Shown here: piece after piece, positions 34,225 through 43,429 of the stretch
Layout of the letters: the number at the start of each line of letters is the position of its first letter
Position numbering within the stretch: the stretch's first letter is position 1
Assembly: GCF_030381805.1 (NCBI RefSeq)
Contig: NZ_JAUDRH010000002.1
Location: 62,001-126,000, forward strand
Reading direction: 5' to 3'
Source of the DNA: Chlorogloeopsis sp. ULAP01
GTDB lineage: Bacteria > Cyanobacteriota > Cyanobacteriia > Cyanobacteriales > Nostocaceae
DNA: 64,000 nucleotides
Made by a program: the position numbers and the translations under genes
The notes under the pieces: model-generated
Seen by the model: the letters and a program-made list of their open reading frames with translations, nothing else
The model's database searches: none
Told to the model about the DNA's origin: nothing

Positions 34225-36996
34225 ATGAAGGGTTGGCAGTTGTCTGTCGGTATTCGTTTGTGGTTGGTAGTTAGTCTCTCAGGATTTTTAGGTATTGTTT
34301 CTATTCAGCCTGGATTGGCGGAAAAATCAGGGAATGAAGAAAATAAATCTAAATCTACATATGTCACCTCTCCAACTCCACAACAGCAGAGAGATTCTAA
34401 AATTCCCCAACTGAGTAAGTTGGAAATTCCTATCACTAGTGCTCAACGATTACTAGTACAGTCACCCACGCCAACTAACCCCCCTGTTTCCCCCCTTACC
34501 AAGGGGGGACGGAAGGGGGGTGTTGTACAAATCACAGGGGTGAAAGCTAATCCTACCAACAAAGATGTGGAAATAATTTTAGAGACAACTCAAGGAACTC
34601 AACTGCAAGTCACAAATCGCAGTAGTGGTAACAATTTTATTGCCGATGTATCTGGTGCGCAGTTGCGTTTACCGTCGGGAGAGGCTTTTATATTTCGTTC
34701 CTCTAAACCAATTACGGGAATCACTGAGATAGTTGTTAATAATATTGATGACAATACTGTACGAGTGACAGTGGTAGGTGAGAAGGCATTGCCAACGGTT
34801 GAGTTATTTGATGATAATGTAGGGCTGGTTTTTGAGGTAACATCTGCGGAAGTGGCACAAAACCCCACCCCGCCTGCGGCACCCCTCCCCTTACCAAGGG
34901 GAGGGGAAGGGGAGGGGTCAGAACAACCAGCAGCACAGCCAGATGAGCCGATTGAGTTGGTGGTAACCGGAGAGCAAGATGGGTATAACGTGTTAGATGC
35001 GTCAACTGCCACCAGAACTGACACGCCGATTCGTGATATTCCTCAATCGATTCAGGTAGTGCCGCGACAAGTGCTAGAAGATCGCAACGTCAGAACTGTA
35101 ACTGAGGCGCTGGAAACAGTCAGTGGTGTAGCTAGTGGTGCTAGAATCTATGGTGGTGCGCCGATTACATTCAAAATTATCAGAGGATTTGACCAGGCGG
35201 GTTCGGGGACTGTAAATTTCCGAAATGGTTTGCCAGATGGTGATTTCTACACCCTGACACCCATTGGGACGATCGAACGAGTGGAAGTTCTTAAAGGCCC
35301 CGCCTCAGTTTTGTTTGGATCTGGGGAGCCGGGTGGGATTGTCAACACAATCACTAAACAGCCCCTGAGTGAACCCTATTACAGGCTTGGGTTTGAGGCA
35401 GGAAATTACGGATTTTATCAGCCCAGCATCGATTTATCAGGGCCTTTAGATACTGACAAAAAGGTACTTTATCGGTTTATTGCCAGCTATCAAGGTTCAA
35501 GTGATTTTCAAGGTTTTTCCGATACAAGACTGACGACGATCGCACCCTCAATCACTTTTAAATTGGGAGATCGGACAAATCTAGATCTTTACTATGAGTA
35601 CACTCACTTTTTTGCCGATCCTGCTGCTGGTCTTTCTACTGCTGTGTTTCTAAGCGATGGCAGTTTAACACCCCGCAACTTTGCCACATACTATCCTAGT
35701 TTACAGTCGGTCGATGCCACCTCTCAAAAATTTGGCTACATCCTCAACCACAAGTTTAGCGATCGCTGGCAGATTCGGAATAATGTTGCTGTCAGTCTGA
35801 CTAGTTTTGCAGAAGATGGAGCTACGGGTTTTACACTCACAGATGATCGCTTTTTGGAAGGGTTCGATGTTTCCAGAGCTCAATTTCAGAGAAACAACTA
35901 TTTTGGACAGATCGATTTGCTTGGGAAGTTTAATACCGGATCGATTTCCCATCAGATTTTAGCGGGTTTTGATTTCAACCGCTTTAGTAATATTGGCGAT
36001 CGTATTAATGCCGATACACCTCTACCTCCTTTAGATATCCGCAATCCAAATTACAATATTCCAACACCTACATTTTCGACACGTAGTACATTCTCTGACT
36101 TTGATTTCGTGAGGCGATCCTACGGTGTATACCTCCAGGATCAGATCGCTTTCAGTGATAATTTGAAATTCTTAATCGGCGGTCGCTATGATTGGGTTTC
36201 AACTGACTTTGAAGCAGATGTTAATATAGGGGGAGACGTAGTTGTTTTTCCAACACAGAATGATGGTGCCTTCAGCCCCCGTGTCGGTTTAGTGTATCAG
36301 CCCAGCGAAGAAGTTTCTCTCTATGCTAGCTACACTAAGTCTTTTTACCCTATCTCTGGATTTGATAATGTGAATCCGGATGTCAAATTTGATCCGACGA
36401 GGGGAACTCAGTATGAAGTCGGTGTTAAAACCGATTTTCTAGACGGCAGGGTTTCAGCAACCTTAGCAGCCTACCAACTCACCAAGACAAATGTTCTCAC
36501 AACTGTTGTCACAGACGATCCAACTAATCCTGTACGTTCGATTCAAACCGGGGAGCAACGCAGCCGAGGAATTGAGTTAGATATTACAGGTGAGATTTTG
36601 CCTGGATGGAAAGTCACTGCTGCCTATGCCTATACCAATGCAGAAATCACTGAAGATGAAACTTTTCCGGTAGGTAATCGATTGCCAAACGTGCCAGAGA
36701 ATCAAGTCAGTCTTTGGACAACCTATGAGATTCAGAAGGGTGATTTGAAAGGTTTGGGATTTGGTTTAGGGCTATTTTATGTGGGTGCGCGGCAAGGAGA
36801 TTTGGATAATTCCTTTGAATTAGACGATTACTTCCGTACCGATGCAGCGCTTTATTACCGGAGAGATGGTTTTAATGCAGCGATTAATGTGCGTAATGTC
36901 TTTGATATAGACGCTGCCGCATTTGCCTTCAGCAGGACGTATGTTCAAAGAACCGAACCCTTTACAATCATTGGTTCTATCAGTTGGGAGTTTTAA
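34225..36996 (+). CDS. TonB-dependent siderophore receptor with AMIN domain
   Basis: 923 residues. Signal peptide MKGWQLSVGIRLWLVVSLSG... to about residue 32. AMIN domain at about 108-212 (VEIILETTQGTQLQV and VTVVGEKALP). The plug begins near 260 (IRDIPQSIQVVPRQVLEDR) and contains VEVLKGPASVLFGSGEPGG. A 22-strand barrel follows, ending in a typical aromatic C-terminus ISWEF. Outer-membrane uptake of ferric siderophores. Two proline/glycine-rich stretches (about residues 87-102 and 212-233) are encoded by inverted-repeat DNA of intergenic type. It is 199 bases after the AraC gene. Confidence 0.94.
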   Translation: MKGWQLSVGIRLWLVVSLSGFLGIVSIQPGLAEKSGNEENKSKSTYVTSPTPQQQRDSKIPQLSKLEIPITSAQRLLVQSPTPTNPPVSPLTKGGRKGGVVQITGVKANPTNKDVEIILETTQGTQLQVTNRSSGNNFIADVSGAQLRLPSGEAFIFRSSKPITGITEIVVNNIDDNTVRVTVVGEKALPTVELFDDNVGLVFEVTSAEVAQNPTPPAAPLPLPRGGEGEGSEQPAAQPDEPIELVVTGEQDGYNVLDASTATRTDTPIRDIPQSIQVVPRQVLEDRNVRTVTEALETVSGVASGARIYGGAPITFKIIRGFDQAGSGTVNFRNGLPDGDFYTLTPIGTIERVEVLKGPASVLFGSGEPGGIVNTITKQPLSEPYYRLGFEAGNYGFYQPSIDLSGPLDTDKKVLYRFIASYQGSSDFQGFSDTRLTTIAPSITFKLGDRTNLDLYYEYTHFFADPAAGLSTAVFLSDGSLTPRNFATYYPSLQSVDATSQKFGYILNHKFSDRWQIRNNVAVSLTSFAEDGATGFTLTDDRFLEGFDVSRAQFQRNNYFGQIDLLGKFNTGSISHQILAGFDFNRFSNIGDRINADTPLPPLDIRNPNYNIPTPTFSTRSTFSDFDFVRRSYGVYLQDQIAFSDNLKFLIGGRYDWVSTDFEADVNIGGDVVVFPTQNDGAFSPRVGLVYQPSEEVSLYASYTKSFYPISGFDNVNPDVKFDPTRGTQYEVGVKTDFLDGRVSATLAAYQLTKTNVLTTVVTDDPTNPVRSIQTGEQRSRGIELDITGEILPGWKVTAAYAYTNAEITEDETFPVGNRLPNVPENQVSLWTTYEIQKGDLKGLGFGLGLFYVGARQGDLDNSFELDDYFRTDAALYYRRDGFNAAINVRNVFDIDAAAFAFSRTYVQRTEPFTIIGSISWEF

Positions 36997-37075
36997 CTGG
37001 CTTTGTGGTTAATCTTTAATTCAATGACACACCATAACACAGTTCAATTTTGTGAACTACCTCAAAACGAGCTTG

Positions 37076-38059
37076 ATGAGAAACCCAACGCATAGATTGA
37101 AAAAGTTATTTCTTTTAGTAGCTTTTTCCTTCCTTTTAATTACAGCTTGTTATAGCTCAATTACTCAGAAACCTGATATTTCAAAAAAACAATTAGCCAC
37201 TTCTGAGTGTCGAGTAATTCAACACAAATTAGGTGAAACTTGTATTCCCTTGAAACCGCAACGCATTATTGCATTAGAGGACGCCTGGATCGTAGATCCC
37301 TTGTTAGCTCTTGGTATCAAACCAGTGGGTACAGTAACCTTTGCCAAACAAGTAAATGTAAATTTTCGTGGGTTGTCTGCTGATGAGCTTGCAGGAATTG
37401 AGATAGTTGGAAATGGAGGTCAACCTTCTCTAGAGAAAATTCTTAAGCTCAAACCGGATTTAATTTTATCATTCAACGACCCCTTTGATAGTAACAATTA
37501 CACACTGTTATCACAAATTGCCCCTACAGTACCAATAGAATTTAACAGAGTCAGACATTCTTTTAAGGATAACCTTCGATTCATTGCTCAACTAGTAGGT
37601 CGAGAAGAAAAAGCAGAAAAAATTCTCCTTCAATATCAAGAGCGAATTAAAGAATTACAGAAAATATTAGTGAATAATAATCTAGCTCAATCGAAAGTTT
37701 CTATTATTGAATATTTGGGAGGTAATACTTTTGAATTGCAAAGAAGCGACATCATATACTTTCAGATTTTCAGTGACATTGGTTTAGATATGCCACATAG
37801 ACCTATAAATCCTGATGATTCTGTCTTATTTAATATAGAAGTTATTGATAAATATGATGCTGACATTCTATTTTTTGTGAGTGTAAATGGCAACAAAGAA
37901 AAGTTATCATCTCATTTTAATGGTATTTTATCTTCACTAAACGCAGTTAAAAATAAGCGAGCGTACATAGTAGATCCATATTTATGGTGGGTATATGGCC
38001 CTTTGGGAGTAAATAAATTATTAGATGAGCTTCCTAAATATTTGCTAGAAAGTGTATGA
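37076..38059 (+). CDS. Iron-siderophore ABC transporter substrate-binding lipoprotein
   Basis: 327 residues from the ATG at 37076; a GTG at 37052 is an alternative that adds eight residues. The lipoprotein signal ends in LLITAC, with the lipidated Cys at residue 25. The rest is a FecB/FhuD-type cluster III binding protein: RIIALEDAWIVDPLLALGIKPVG, SLEKILKLKPDLIL and IAQLVGREEKAEKIL. It delivers ferric siderophore to an inner-membrane ABC importer that is not present in this window. Directly downstream of the TonB receptor. Confidence 0.9.
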   Translation: MRNPTHRLKKLFLLVAFSFLLITACYSSITQKPDISKKQLATSECRVIQHKLGETCIPLKPQRIIALEDAWIVDPLLALGIKPVGTVTFAKQVNVNFRGLSADELAGIEIVGNGGQPSLEKILKLKPDLILSFNDPFDSNNYTLLSQIAPTVPIEFNRVRHSFKDNLRFIAQLVGREEKAEKILLQYQERIKELQKILVNNNLAQSKVSIIEYLGGNTFELQRSDIIYFQIFSDIGLDMPHRPINPDDSVLFNIEVIDKYDADILFFVSVNGNKEKLSSHFNGILSSLNAVKNKRAYIVDPYLWWVYGPLGVNKLLDELPKYLLESV

Positions 38060-38146
38060 AATTTCTATTTTCCTGAAAATTTACTTAATCAATTAAACAC
38101 TCTGTGCATCACTCGATTACCACTAACAGTGCCATATAAGCATTAA

Positions 38147-38497
38147 CTAACCGATTTTACCCTCAGTGGTAGTTCGGATAATGCGATTTGGTTAGCAAAA
38201 GTTGCTCCTAATGTGCAAAGACGGGTTTTTGCAGCGCGATCGCTTCTTTTACAATTAGCTTCAGCTGCCTCAGTTTTGATTGCAGGGCCATTAGCAGATA
38301 ATGTGTTTGTACCTGCATTTAGTGAAGGAGGTAGCCTTGTTGGTATTTTAGGAGGAATATTTGGGACTGGCACTGGTGCGGGAATAGCAATGTTATATGT
38401 GATCTGTGCAATATGTATGTTTTTGATTGGTTTAATAGGGTTTCGTGTATCTTCACTCCGAAATTTGGAAAAACTATATCTGACTATGATGAAGTAA
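38147..38497 (+). pseudogene. Truncated MFS exporter (EntS-like), C-terminal remnant
   Basis: An in-frame TAA precedes the coding-like sequence (38144). The reading frame gives SGSSDNAIWLAKVAPNVQ, then RRVFAARSLLL, LIAGPLADNVF and two membrane segments. It matches the last quarter of EntS-like MFS siderophore exporters; the first about 300 residues are missing. The position directly after the siderophore lipoprotein gene fits a former siderophore export gene. No good start codon. Confidence 0.7.
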
Positions 38498-38550
38498 CAG
38501 TTTAAACTGAATTGAATGTAGCATCATGGGTGAGATGCCGATTTACGCCT

Positions 38551-39333
38551 ATGACTTCCCAATCTATTCCCCCGCTTCCTCCTCAGCAAACTCTGCCGAC
38601 AATGTATGATTTACCAAGCGAGAACCCTGAGGAACCCGGCTTGCCAGACGATTTTCACTTTTTACAACCGTTACTACTGTTTTTAACCTTTTTACCTGTA
38701 AATTGGAATCCCGAACTAGTTTACAGCGCCGCCGATCTCAATCTCTACTACGATGTTCGCCATCCCTTGCGGTACAAACGTCCCGATTGGTTTGGTGTAG
38801 TGGGAGTGCCAAAATTATATGCAGGGACAGATTTACGTTTGAGCTATGTAACTTGGCAAGAAGGTGTAAATCCCTTTGTTGTCGTTGAATTGTTATCTCC
38901 AGGTACAGAAGCCGAAGATTTAGGCGAAACAAACACTGAAGTAGGGCAACCTCCTACAAAATGGGAAGTGTATGAGCAGATTCTCCGGGTTCCCTACTAT
39001 GTAGTTTTTAGTCGCTATACGAATGAACTTCAGGGATTTCACTTAGTTGGCGGTCACTATGAACCCATGACTATTACCGAAGAGAGATTGCTAATGCCAG
39101 AATTAGGCTTGAGTTTGAGATTATGGCAAGGTTCTTTTCGTAACATTGAGCGGTGGTGGTTGCGGTGGTGTACCTTAGACGGGGAATTGATTCCTATCCC
39201 GGAAGAGGAAGTAGTGGCTGCACGACAAGAAGTTGAGCAAGCAAAACAAGAAACTGAGCAAGCGAAACGACGTGCAGAACAATTAGCTGAACGCTTGCGT
39301 CAGTTGGGCATGAATCCTGATGAAGTAACATAG
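38551..39333 (+). CDS. Uma2 family (DUF820) putative endonuclease
   Basis: 260 residues from the ATG giving MTSQSIPPLPPQQTLPTMYD; a TTG at 38512 is less likely. PD-(D/E)xK-type fold by family: KRPDWFGVVGV holds the Asp and FVVVELLSPGTEAED the Glu. The C-terminal 40 residues form a charged coiled coil built from repeated AKQETEQAKRRAEQ units ending RLRQLGMNPDEV. Uma2 proteins are greatly expanded in cyanobacteria and their role is unclear. The 3' end of this gene is duplicated at 40176-40232. Confidence 0.85.
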   Translation: MTSQSIPPLPPQQTLPTMYDLPSENPEEPGLPDDFHFLQPLLLFLTFLPVNWNPELVYSAADLNLYYDVRHPLRYKRPDWFGVVGVPKLYAGTDLRLSYVTWQEGVNPFVVVELLSPGTEAEDLGETNTEVGQPPTKWEVYEQILRVPYYVVFSRYTNELQGFHLVGGHYEPMTITEERLLMPELGLSLRLWQGSFRNIERWWLRWCTLDGELIPIPEEEVVAARQEVEQAKQETEQAKRRAEQLAERLRQLGMNPDEVT

Positions 39334-39365
39334 GCCTTTTACATCGCTACATAAGTTTCATAAAA

Positions 39366-39731
39366 CTACCAGGTCAGGGGTAAATACTCAATTCTATCTT
39401 GGTACTCATCATCTAATGCAGCCTCAGCTACCAATATCAAGTCTTCTAGAGTCTCACCCATGCTTAAATTCGGATTTAAAATAAAAATACCTGGTATGTG
39501 CCGACATTGAGCAATATGTTCCATCAAATGGACAGGCATTGATCGCCGATTATTCGTTACCAAAACAAACCCTGTTGCTTCACACCAAACCAAAATTTCT
39601 GGATCAAGGATTCCTTTGGTTGGCGTTGCAGGTTCTCCTACCATTCGCACCACCAAATTTGGGTTTTGCCGCCTCAATTGGCGCACATACTCAGGATCAA
39701 CATTTTCATCGAATAGATACTTAAGGGGCAT
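39366..39731 (-). CDS. DUF5615 PIN-like protein, putative toxin
   Basis: 121 residues. PIN-like fold with LFDENVDPEYVRQLRR near the start, DPEILVWCEATGFVLVTNNRR in the middle and a C-terminal helix. Conserved acidic residues (D8, E9, D near 43) fit a metal-dependent nuclease site. Overlaps the upstream DUF433 gene by 11 bases. DUF433/DUF5615 pairs are considered VapBC-like toxin-antitoxin modules; toxicity here is inferred. Confidence 0.8.
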   Translation of the reverse strand: MPLKYLFDENVDPEYVRQLRRQNPNLVVRMVGEPATPTKGILDPEILVWCEATGFVLVTNNRRSMPVHLMEHIAQCRHIPGIFILNPNLSMGETLEDLILVAEAALDDEYQDRIEYLPLTW

Positions 39732-40059
39732 TAAAGGAGGAAACCGCTGATTGATGTGCCTTCAACTGTTGCAATCTCAATCTGGCAGGCGATGGATTCT
39801 GACGCTGTTGTGTCCGCATCTTTTCTCCATGCTCAATCCAATCTGTCATGTACTGATCTACTGCTTTGCGATTATGCAAATAGTAAAGAATCGTGGCGTA
39901 AATCTGTTCCAACGTCAATGAAGAATAAGTTTGAGCAATTTCTTCAGCCGTGCGCGCGCGATAGATGTAATCGTACAAAATAGTCTCAATGCCAATGCGG
40001 GTTCCTTTGAGCCGGATATCATAAGGTGCAAGTACTGTGAAATAATCTTCCAGTTGCAT
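39721..40059 (-). CDS. DUF433 protein, putative antitoxin
   Basis: 112 residues from the ATG giving MQLEDYFTVLAPYDIRLKGT; a GTG 15 bases upstream is an alternative. The DUF433 helix-turn-helix core is visible in RIGIETILYDYIYRARTAEEIAQTY and LTLEQIYATILYYL. The C-terminal tail is basic and Gln-rich. It precedes and overlaps the DUF5615 gene and would be its antitoxin. The pair is bracketed by copies of a Uma2 gene 3' end. Confidence 0.78.
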   Translation of the reverse strand: MQLEDYFTVLAPYDIRLKGTRIGIETILYDYIYRARTAEEIAQTYSSLTLEQIYATILYYLHNRKAVDQYMTDWIEHGEKMRTQQRQNPSPARLRLQQLKAHQSAVSSFNAP

Positions 40060-40175
40060 AGAGAAAAACCACACTCAATCACTATTACAAAATTATTAAT
40101 GATGCTATGTGATACAGTTGCTGTTCTAACAACAATTGTTCTCCTATTTTTACATATCAACAAATACTTACAAAT

Positions 40176-40232
40176 GAACAATTAGCTGAACGCTTGCGTC
40201 AGTTGGGTGTTAATCCTGATGAGTTAGATTAA
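40176..40232 (+). repeat. Duplicate of the Uma2 gene 3' end
   Basis: 32 bases (40176-40207) are identical to 39277-39308 inside the Uma2 gene, and similarity continues to the stop. In frame it encodes NEQLAERLRQLGVNPDELD, a variant Uma2 tail. It is a direct repeat that, with the intact gene end, encloses the DUF433/DUF5615 pair. Confidence 0.75.
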
Positions 40233-40352
40233 TAACATAGTACTAAGACCGAATGGCGCTAAGTTAAGCATAACTTGAAGTATGGAACTGCTAAATTGGT
40301 AACTCTAGCTGCCTAATTTTTTCCTAACAACGGTGCTGTTTCACCCATGTTT

Positions 40353-40433
40353 TTAAACACTTTCACATACCTCAATCAGCAGTGAACGCAACCAGTTATG
40401 GGCAGGATTTTGCTGATTGCGTTCATGCCACAT
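40353..40433 (-). pseudogene. LysR-type regulator, C-terminal remnant
   Basis: A 26-codon frame ending in a stop encodes MWHERNQQNPAHNWLRSLL, which closely resembles the C-terminus of the intact LysR protein at 47550-48470 (LWHSKSDRDPGHTWLRELI). Nothing upstream in the frame continues the similarity. A small relic of a lost regulator. Confidence 0.55.
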
Positions 40434-40466
40434 TACGCCTTTTCCACAAAGCTGTAATTATTCCAA

Positions 40467-40655
40467 TCACCTACAGGTTGATAACCGATCGCTTTCTAGT
40501 TGAAACGCACGCGTTGCCATCTTCAATTTATACGATTGACCAGTTAGCGATCGCCATATCTGTGCAAACCCTTGTGCCTCAGCCGTGGGAGCATTAACTC
40601 TCGGCAGCGATCGCAATAAGAATTCAGAAGCCAGAATAAATTCTTCATTTATCAT
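40467..40655 (-). pseudogene. Gene fragment, possible N-terminus of a GNAT-like protein
   Basis: 62 codons starting MINEEFILASEFLLRSLPRV, with APTAEAQGFAQIWRSLTGQ and KLKMATRAFQLE. The translation is protein-like and reminds me of the start of a cyanobacterial acetyltransferase-type family, but I am not sure. It breaks off abruptly next to the LysR remnant. Likely a truncated gene. Confidence 0.35.
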
Positions 40656-40771
40656 ATCTTGCGCCTACACCCTATAAGGGTGAGGCTATACAAGCAAAGC
40701 CTGCCTATACAGGCTAAAAATACTGGCTTTTCGTGTTATTGATAAAAATATTAAAATTTTAGGTTAGGTAA

Positions 40772-41680
40772 GTGAAAAAAATCTACTTGTTGGGAGGAAA
40801 ATTAATTACTTCGATGATGCTGTTGTTGGCATGGAATTCATCACAACAGTTTGGACTCAGAAGTGAGGTAGTACCAATACAAAATTCTTCACAACTCAAA
40901 AATATCCGGTACGAGCAGCGCATATTACCGCAAAGTATTGTTCACATTCTCTTAATTCCTCCCAATAGCAAATATTTAATCGTTCCTGCATTATCAACAA
41001 AACTAATTCACTTAGAAGAATTTACAACACAATATAAAGCTTTAGCTATCTTAAACGGTGGTTTTTTCGATCCAGTAAATCAAAAAACTACATCAACTGT
41101 TGTACTGCAAAAGCAACTGGTAGCCAATCCTAGAAATAATGAGCGCCTCATAAATAATCCTAATCTCAAACCTTACCTTGATAAAATTTTTAATCGTACA
41201 GAATTCCGCCGATATCAGTGCGGACAAAATATTCGCTATGATATCGTATTGCGTAGTGAAAAATCACTGCCCGGTTGCCAATTAATAGATGCCTTGGGTG
41301 CTGGCCCCCAGTTATTGCCACAATTAACATTAGAGCCAGAAGGCTTTGTAGATCCAATCAACAAAAGAGATGCAATTGGTAGCAACCAACCCAATGCTAG
41401 AACGGCTGTGGGGATTAAGAGCGATCGCACTATTATTTTGGTGATGGTTGCCCAAAAGTCAGATTCTCCCACTAACTCAGGGATGTCTTTACCAGCAGTG
41501 GCTAATTTGATGAAAAGTTTGGGTGCTGAAAAAGCAATGAATTTAGATGGGGGAAGTTCCTCTTCTCTTTATTATCAAGGTAAGTTTTTTTATGGAAAAG
41601 TAGATCGGCAAGGCAATCCGATTAAGCGACCTGTAAAATCAGTTTTACTAGTTCAAGAAATTGTAAAAGCATCTAAGTAA
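40772..41680 (+). CDS. Phosphodiester glycosidase (NAGPA) domain protein, exported
   Basis: 302 residues, GTG start. N-terminal signal-like hydrophobic segment (KLITSMMLLLAWNSS). The NAGPA-like domain has AILNGGFFDP, RTAVGIKSDRTIILVM and the hallmark AMNLDGGSSSSLYY. The family cleaves phosphodiester-linked sugars; in bacteria it is usually tied to the cell surface or exopolysaccharide. It lies 13 bases before the DUF3370 gene and probably shares its transcript. Confidence 0.86.
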   Translation: MKKIYLLGGKLITSMMLLLAWNSSQQFGLRSEVVPIQNSSQLKNIRYEQRILPQSIVHILLIPPNSKYLIVPALSTKLIHLEEFTTQYKALAILNGGFFDPVNQKTTSTVVLQKQLVANPRNNERLINNPNLKPYLDKIFNRTEFRRYQCGQNIRYDIVLRSEKSLPGCQLIDALGAGPQLLPQLTLEPEGFVDPINKRDAIGSNQPNARTAVGIKSDRTIILVMVAQKSDSPTNSGMSLPAVANLMKSLGAEKAMNLDGGSSSSLYYQGKFFYGKVDRQGNPIKRPVKSVLLVQEIVKASK

Positions 41681-41693
41681 AGTATCTAAATTA

Positions 41694-43061
41694 ATGTTCA
41701 ACTTTATTCCCTATTTGCCTTTAGCTCAAGCAGCTCCATCTTCCGCAATACTACAACAGGAAATTTTTTACCCCCAACAAACACGTCCTTTACCCGGTCA
41801 ACTCGACTCAGTACCCGTGTTTAATAGTAATAACCCAGAAGTGGTTAAGACTGAAGGCATTTTACTCTCCACATTTCCCCCACAAGGCAAAAAAGTGCCA
41901 GCCGCTCACCTCAACTTTCCATTTCAGGGACGGTTTGATTTATTTTCTCACCATATTGCCAGAGCAATTGAAACTCCCGACGATTTGCGCACTCTTCACT
42001 TGGGGGTGATTGTTTATAATCCAAGCGATCGCCCTGTAACTGTAAACATATTACAAGCAGCCAGTTATGTGAGTCAGCCCGATGCGCCTTTTATCAAACT
42101 TCCTCCCATGCTAGATAATACCTTGGGAAATATTTACGCCGGGCCGGGCGATCGCGTCATGAATGAAGTGCTGCGGGGAAGACGCCAGCAAGGATGGGCA
42201 GATCAATTGGTAATTCCGCCAAAACAGAGCCGGATGCTGATGAATCATCCCATTCCAGTACGCCCTCTGACGCCACCATTAAACGGACGCTCTACTCTCT
42301 TGCGTTTAAGCAGTAACGGGCCAGTATATATGGCTAATCTTGCCATGTTTGCCAAACAAAATCAAGATGGCAGTGAGCGATCGCCTTCTTTAGAAGAATG
42401 GCAGAATCTATTGGAAAATGGGGATTTCGCCGGGCCGCGCGAACCAGCCCCCAGCCCTCCCGATAACCTAACAGGGCCGGAAATCTACGGTCGGGTAGCA
42501 GCCGTCGCCCTTGGTTCTCGCTGGCGATCACAAGTTACCGATGCCAATAGCCTATACTTAGCGATTCCCCAAGCCGGACAAGCTTTTTCCTACGGTTTGA
42601 GTACCCTCCTTGCAGGTAAAATGGGTACCGGACAAAACCAAAGTGCCAAACTTTTAGTGCGTTATCCCGGCACTGCTTACGAAGCTCACGGCAACTACGG
42701 CATTGAATACAATATCTCTTTACCGTTAATCAATAATACGGATGCTACTCAGACAGTAAATGTGCTGTTTCAAACACCTCTTAAAGAAGACGAATTAAGC
42801 AAACCAGGACTGCGCTTCTTGTCACCACCCGAACCACGAGTCTTTTTTCGAGGTACTGTACGTATTCGCTACAATGACGATAAAGGCTTACCCAGAACTA
42901 AATATTGGCATTTAGTTCAGCAACGAGGGCAGATGGGAGAGCCACTTACCCAATTAAAAATGGCTCCTGGCGAACGACGATTGGTAAAAGTGGATTTTCT
43001 TTACCCACCCGATGCTACTCCTCCTCAAATGTTGACTATCGAAACTTTGGAGAAAAGATAG
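41694..43061 (+). CDS. DUF3370 family protein
   Basis: 455 residues. Starts MFNFIPYLPLAQAAPSSA, which could be a short signal or an N-terminal remnant of one. The body matches the cyanobacterial DUF3370 family: PLPGQLDSVPVFNSNNPE, FPFQGRFDLFSHHIARA and YGIEYNISLPLINNT. Predominantly beta structure, probably exported. Function unknown. Co-directional with and close to the NAGPA-domain gene, suggesting an envelope role. Confidence 0.85.
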   Translation: MFNFIPYLPLAQAAPSSAILQQEIFYPQQTRPLPGQLDSVPVFNSNNPEVVKTEGILLSTFPPQGKKVPAAHLNFPFQGRFDLFSHHIARAIETPDDLRTLHLGVIVYNPSDRPVTVNILQAASYVSQPDAPFIKLPPMLDNTLGNIYAGPGDRVMNEVLRGRRQQGWADQLVIPPKQSRMLMNHPIPVRPLTPPLNGRSTLLRLSSNGPVYMANLAMFAKQNQDGSERSPSLEEWQNLLENGDFAGPREPAPSPPDNLTGPEIYGRVAAVALGSRWRSQVTDANSLYLAIPQAGQAFSYGLSTLLAGKMGTGQNQSAKLLVRYPGTAYEAHGNYGIEYNISLPLINNTDATQTVNVLFQTPLKEDELSKPGLRFLSPPEPRVFFRGTVRIRYNDDKGLPRTKYWHLVQQRGQMGEPLTQLKMAPGERRLVKVDFLYPPDATPPQMLTIETLEKR

Positions 43062-43140
43062 GGTAGATGGCAGGAGGCAGGAGGGAAGATGTGATGAAAT
43101 AGTATGGGTTTTACCTGAACTGAGTGCTATTCATTAAGTA

Positions 43141-43303
43141 TGGACTTATTCGACCAACGTCTTACTCAACTAACAGAAACAGAAGCGCCACTTGCAGCGC
43201 AGATGCATCCGCGATCACATATTCACTTTTGCGCAAGTGCAGCGCCATCATGCAATTTTAGATATCAATGCGGGTAGTGGTTTCCGTTCATGGTTCAGAT
43301 CGT
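43141..43303 (+). pseudogene. rarA (AAA+ recombination factor) remnant with internal deletion
   Basis: An ATG at 43141 opens MDLFDQRLTQLTETEAPLAA, the typical start of cyanobacterial RarA/MgsA-type AAA+ proteins. After about 27 codons the sequence jumps, in another frame, to FAQVQRHHAILDINAGSGF, which I recall as part of the extra C-terminal methyltransferase-like domain of the cyanobacterial protein. The entire AAA+ core (about 400 residues) is missing. A clear deletion remnant. Confidence 0.55.
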
Positions 43304-43429
43304 CGCGTGGTATGCTGGGTACACTAAAAGCGATCACAATTTACGTTTATATCGGAATTTTGTGGGGAATTGGTGTAGATGCAAACTACTTAAAGCAGTT
43401 TTATCAAGACATCCGTTCATTTCAAGCTC

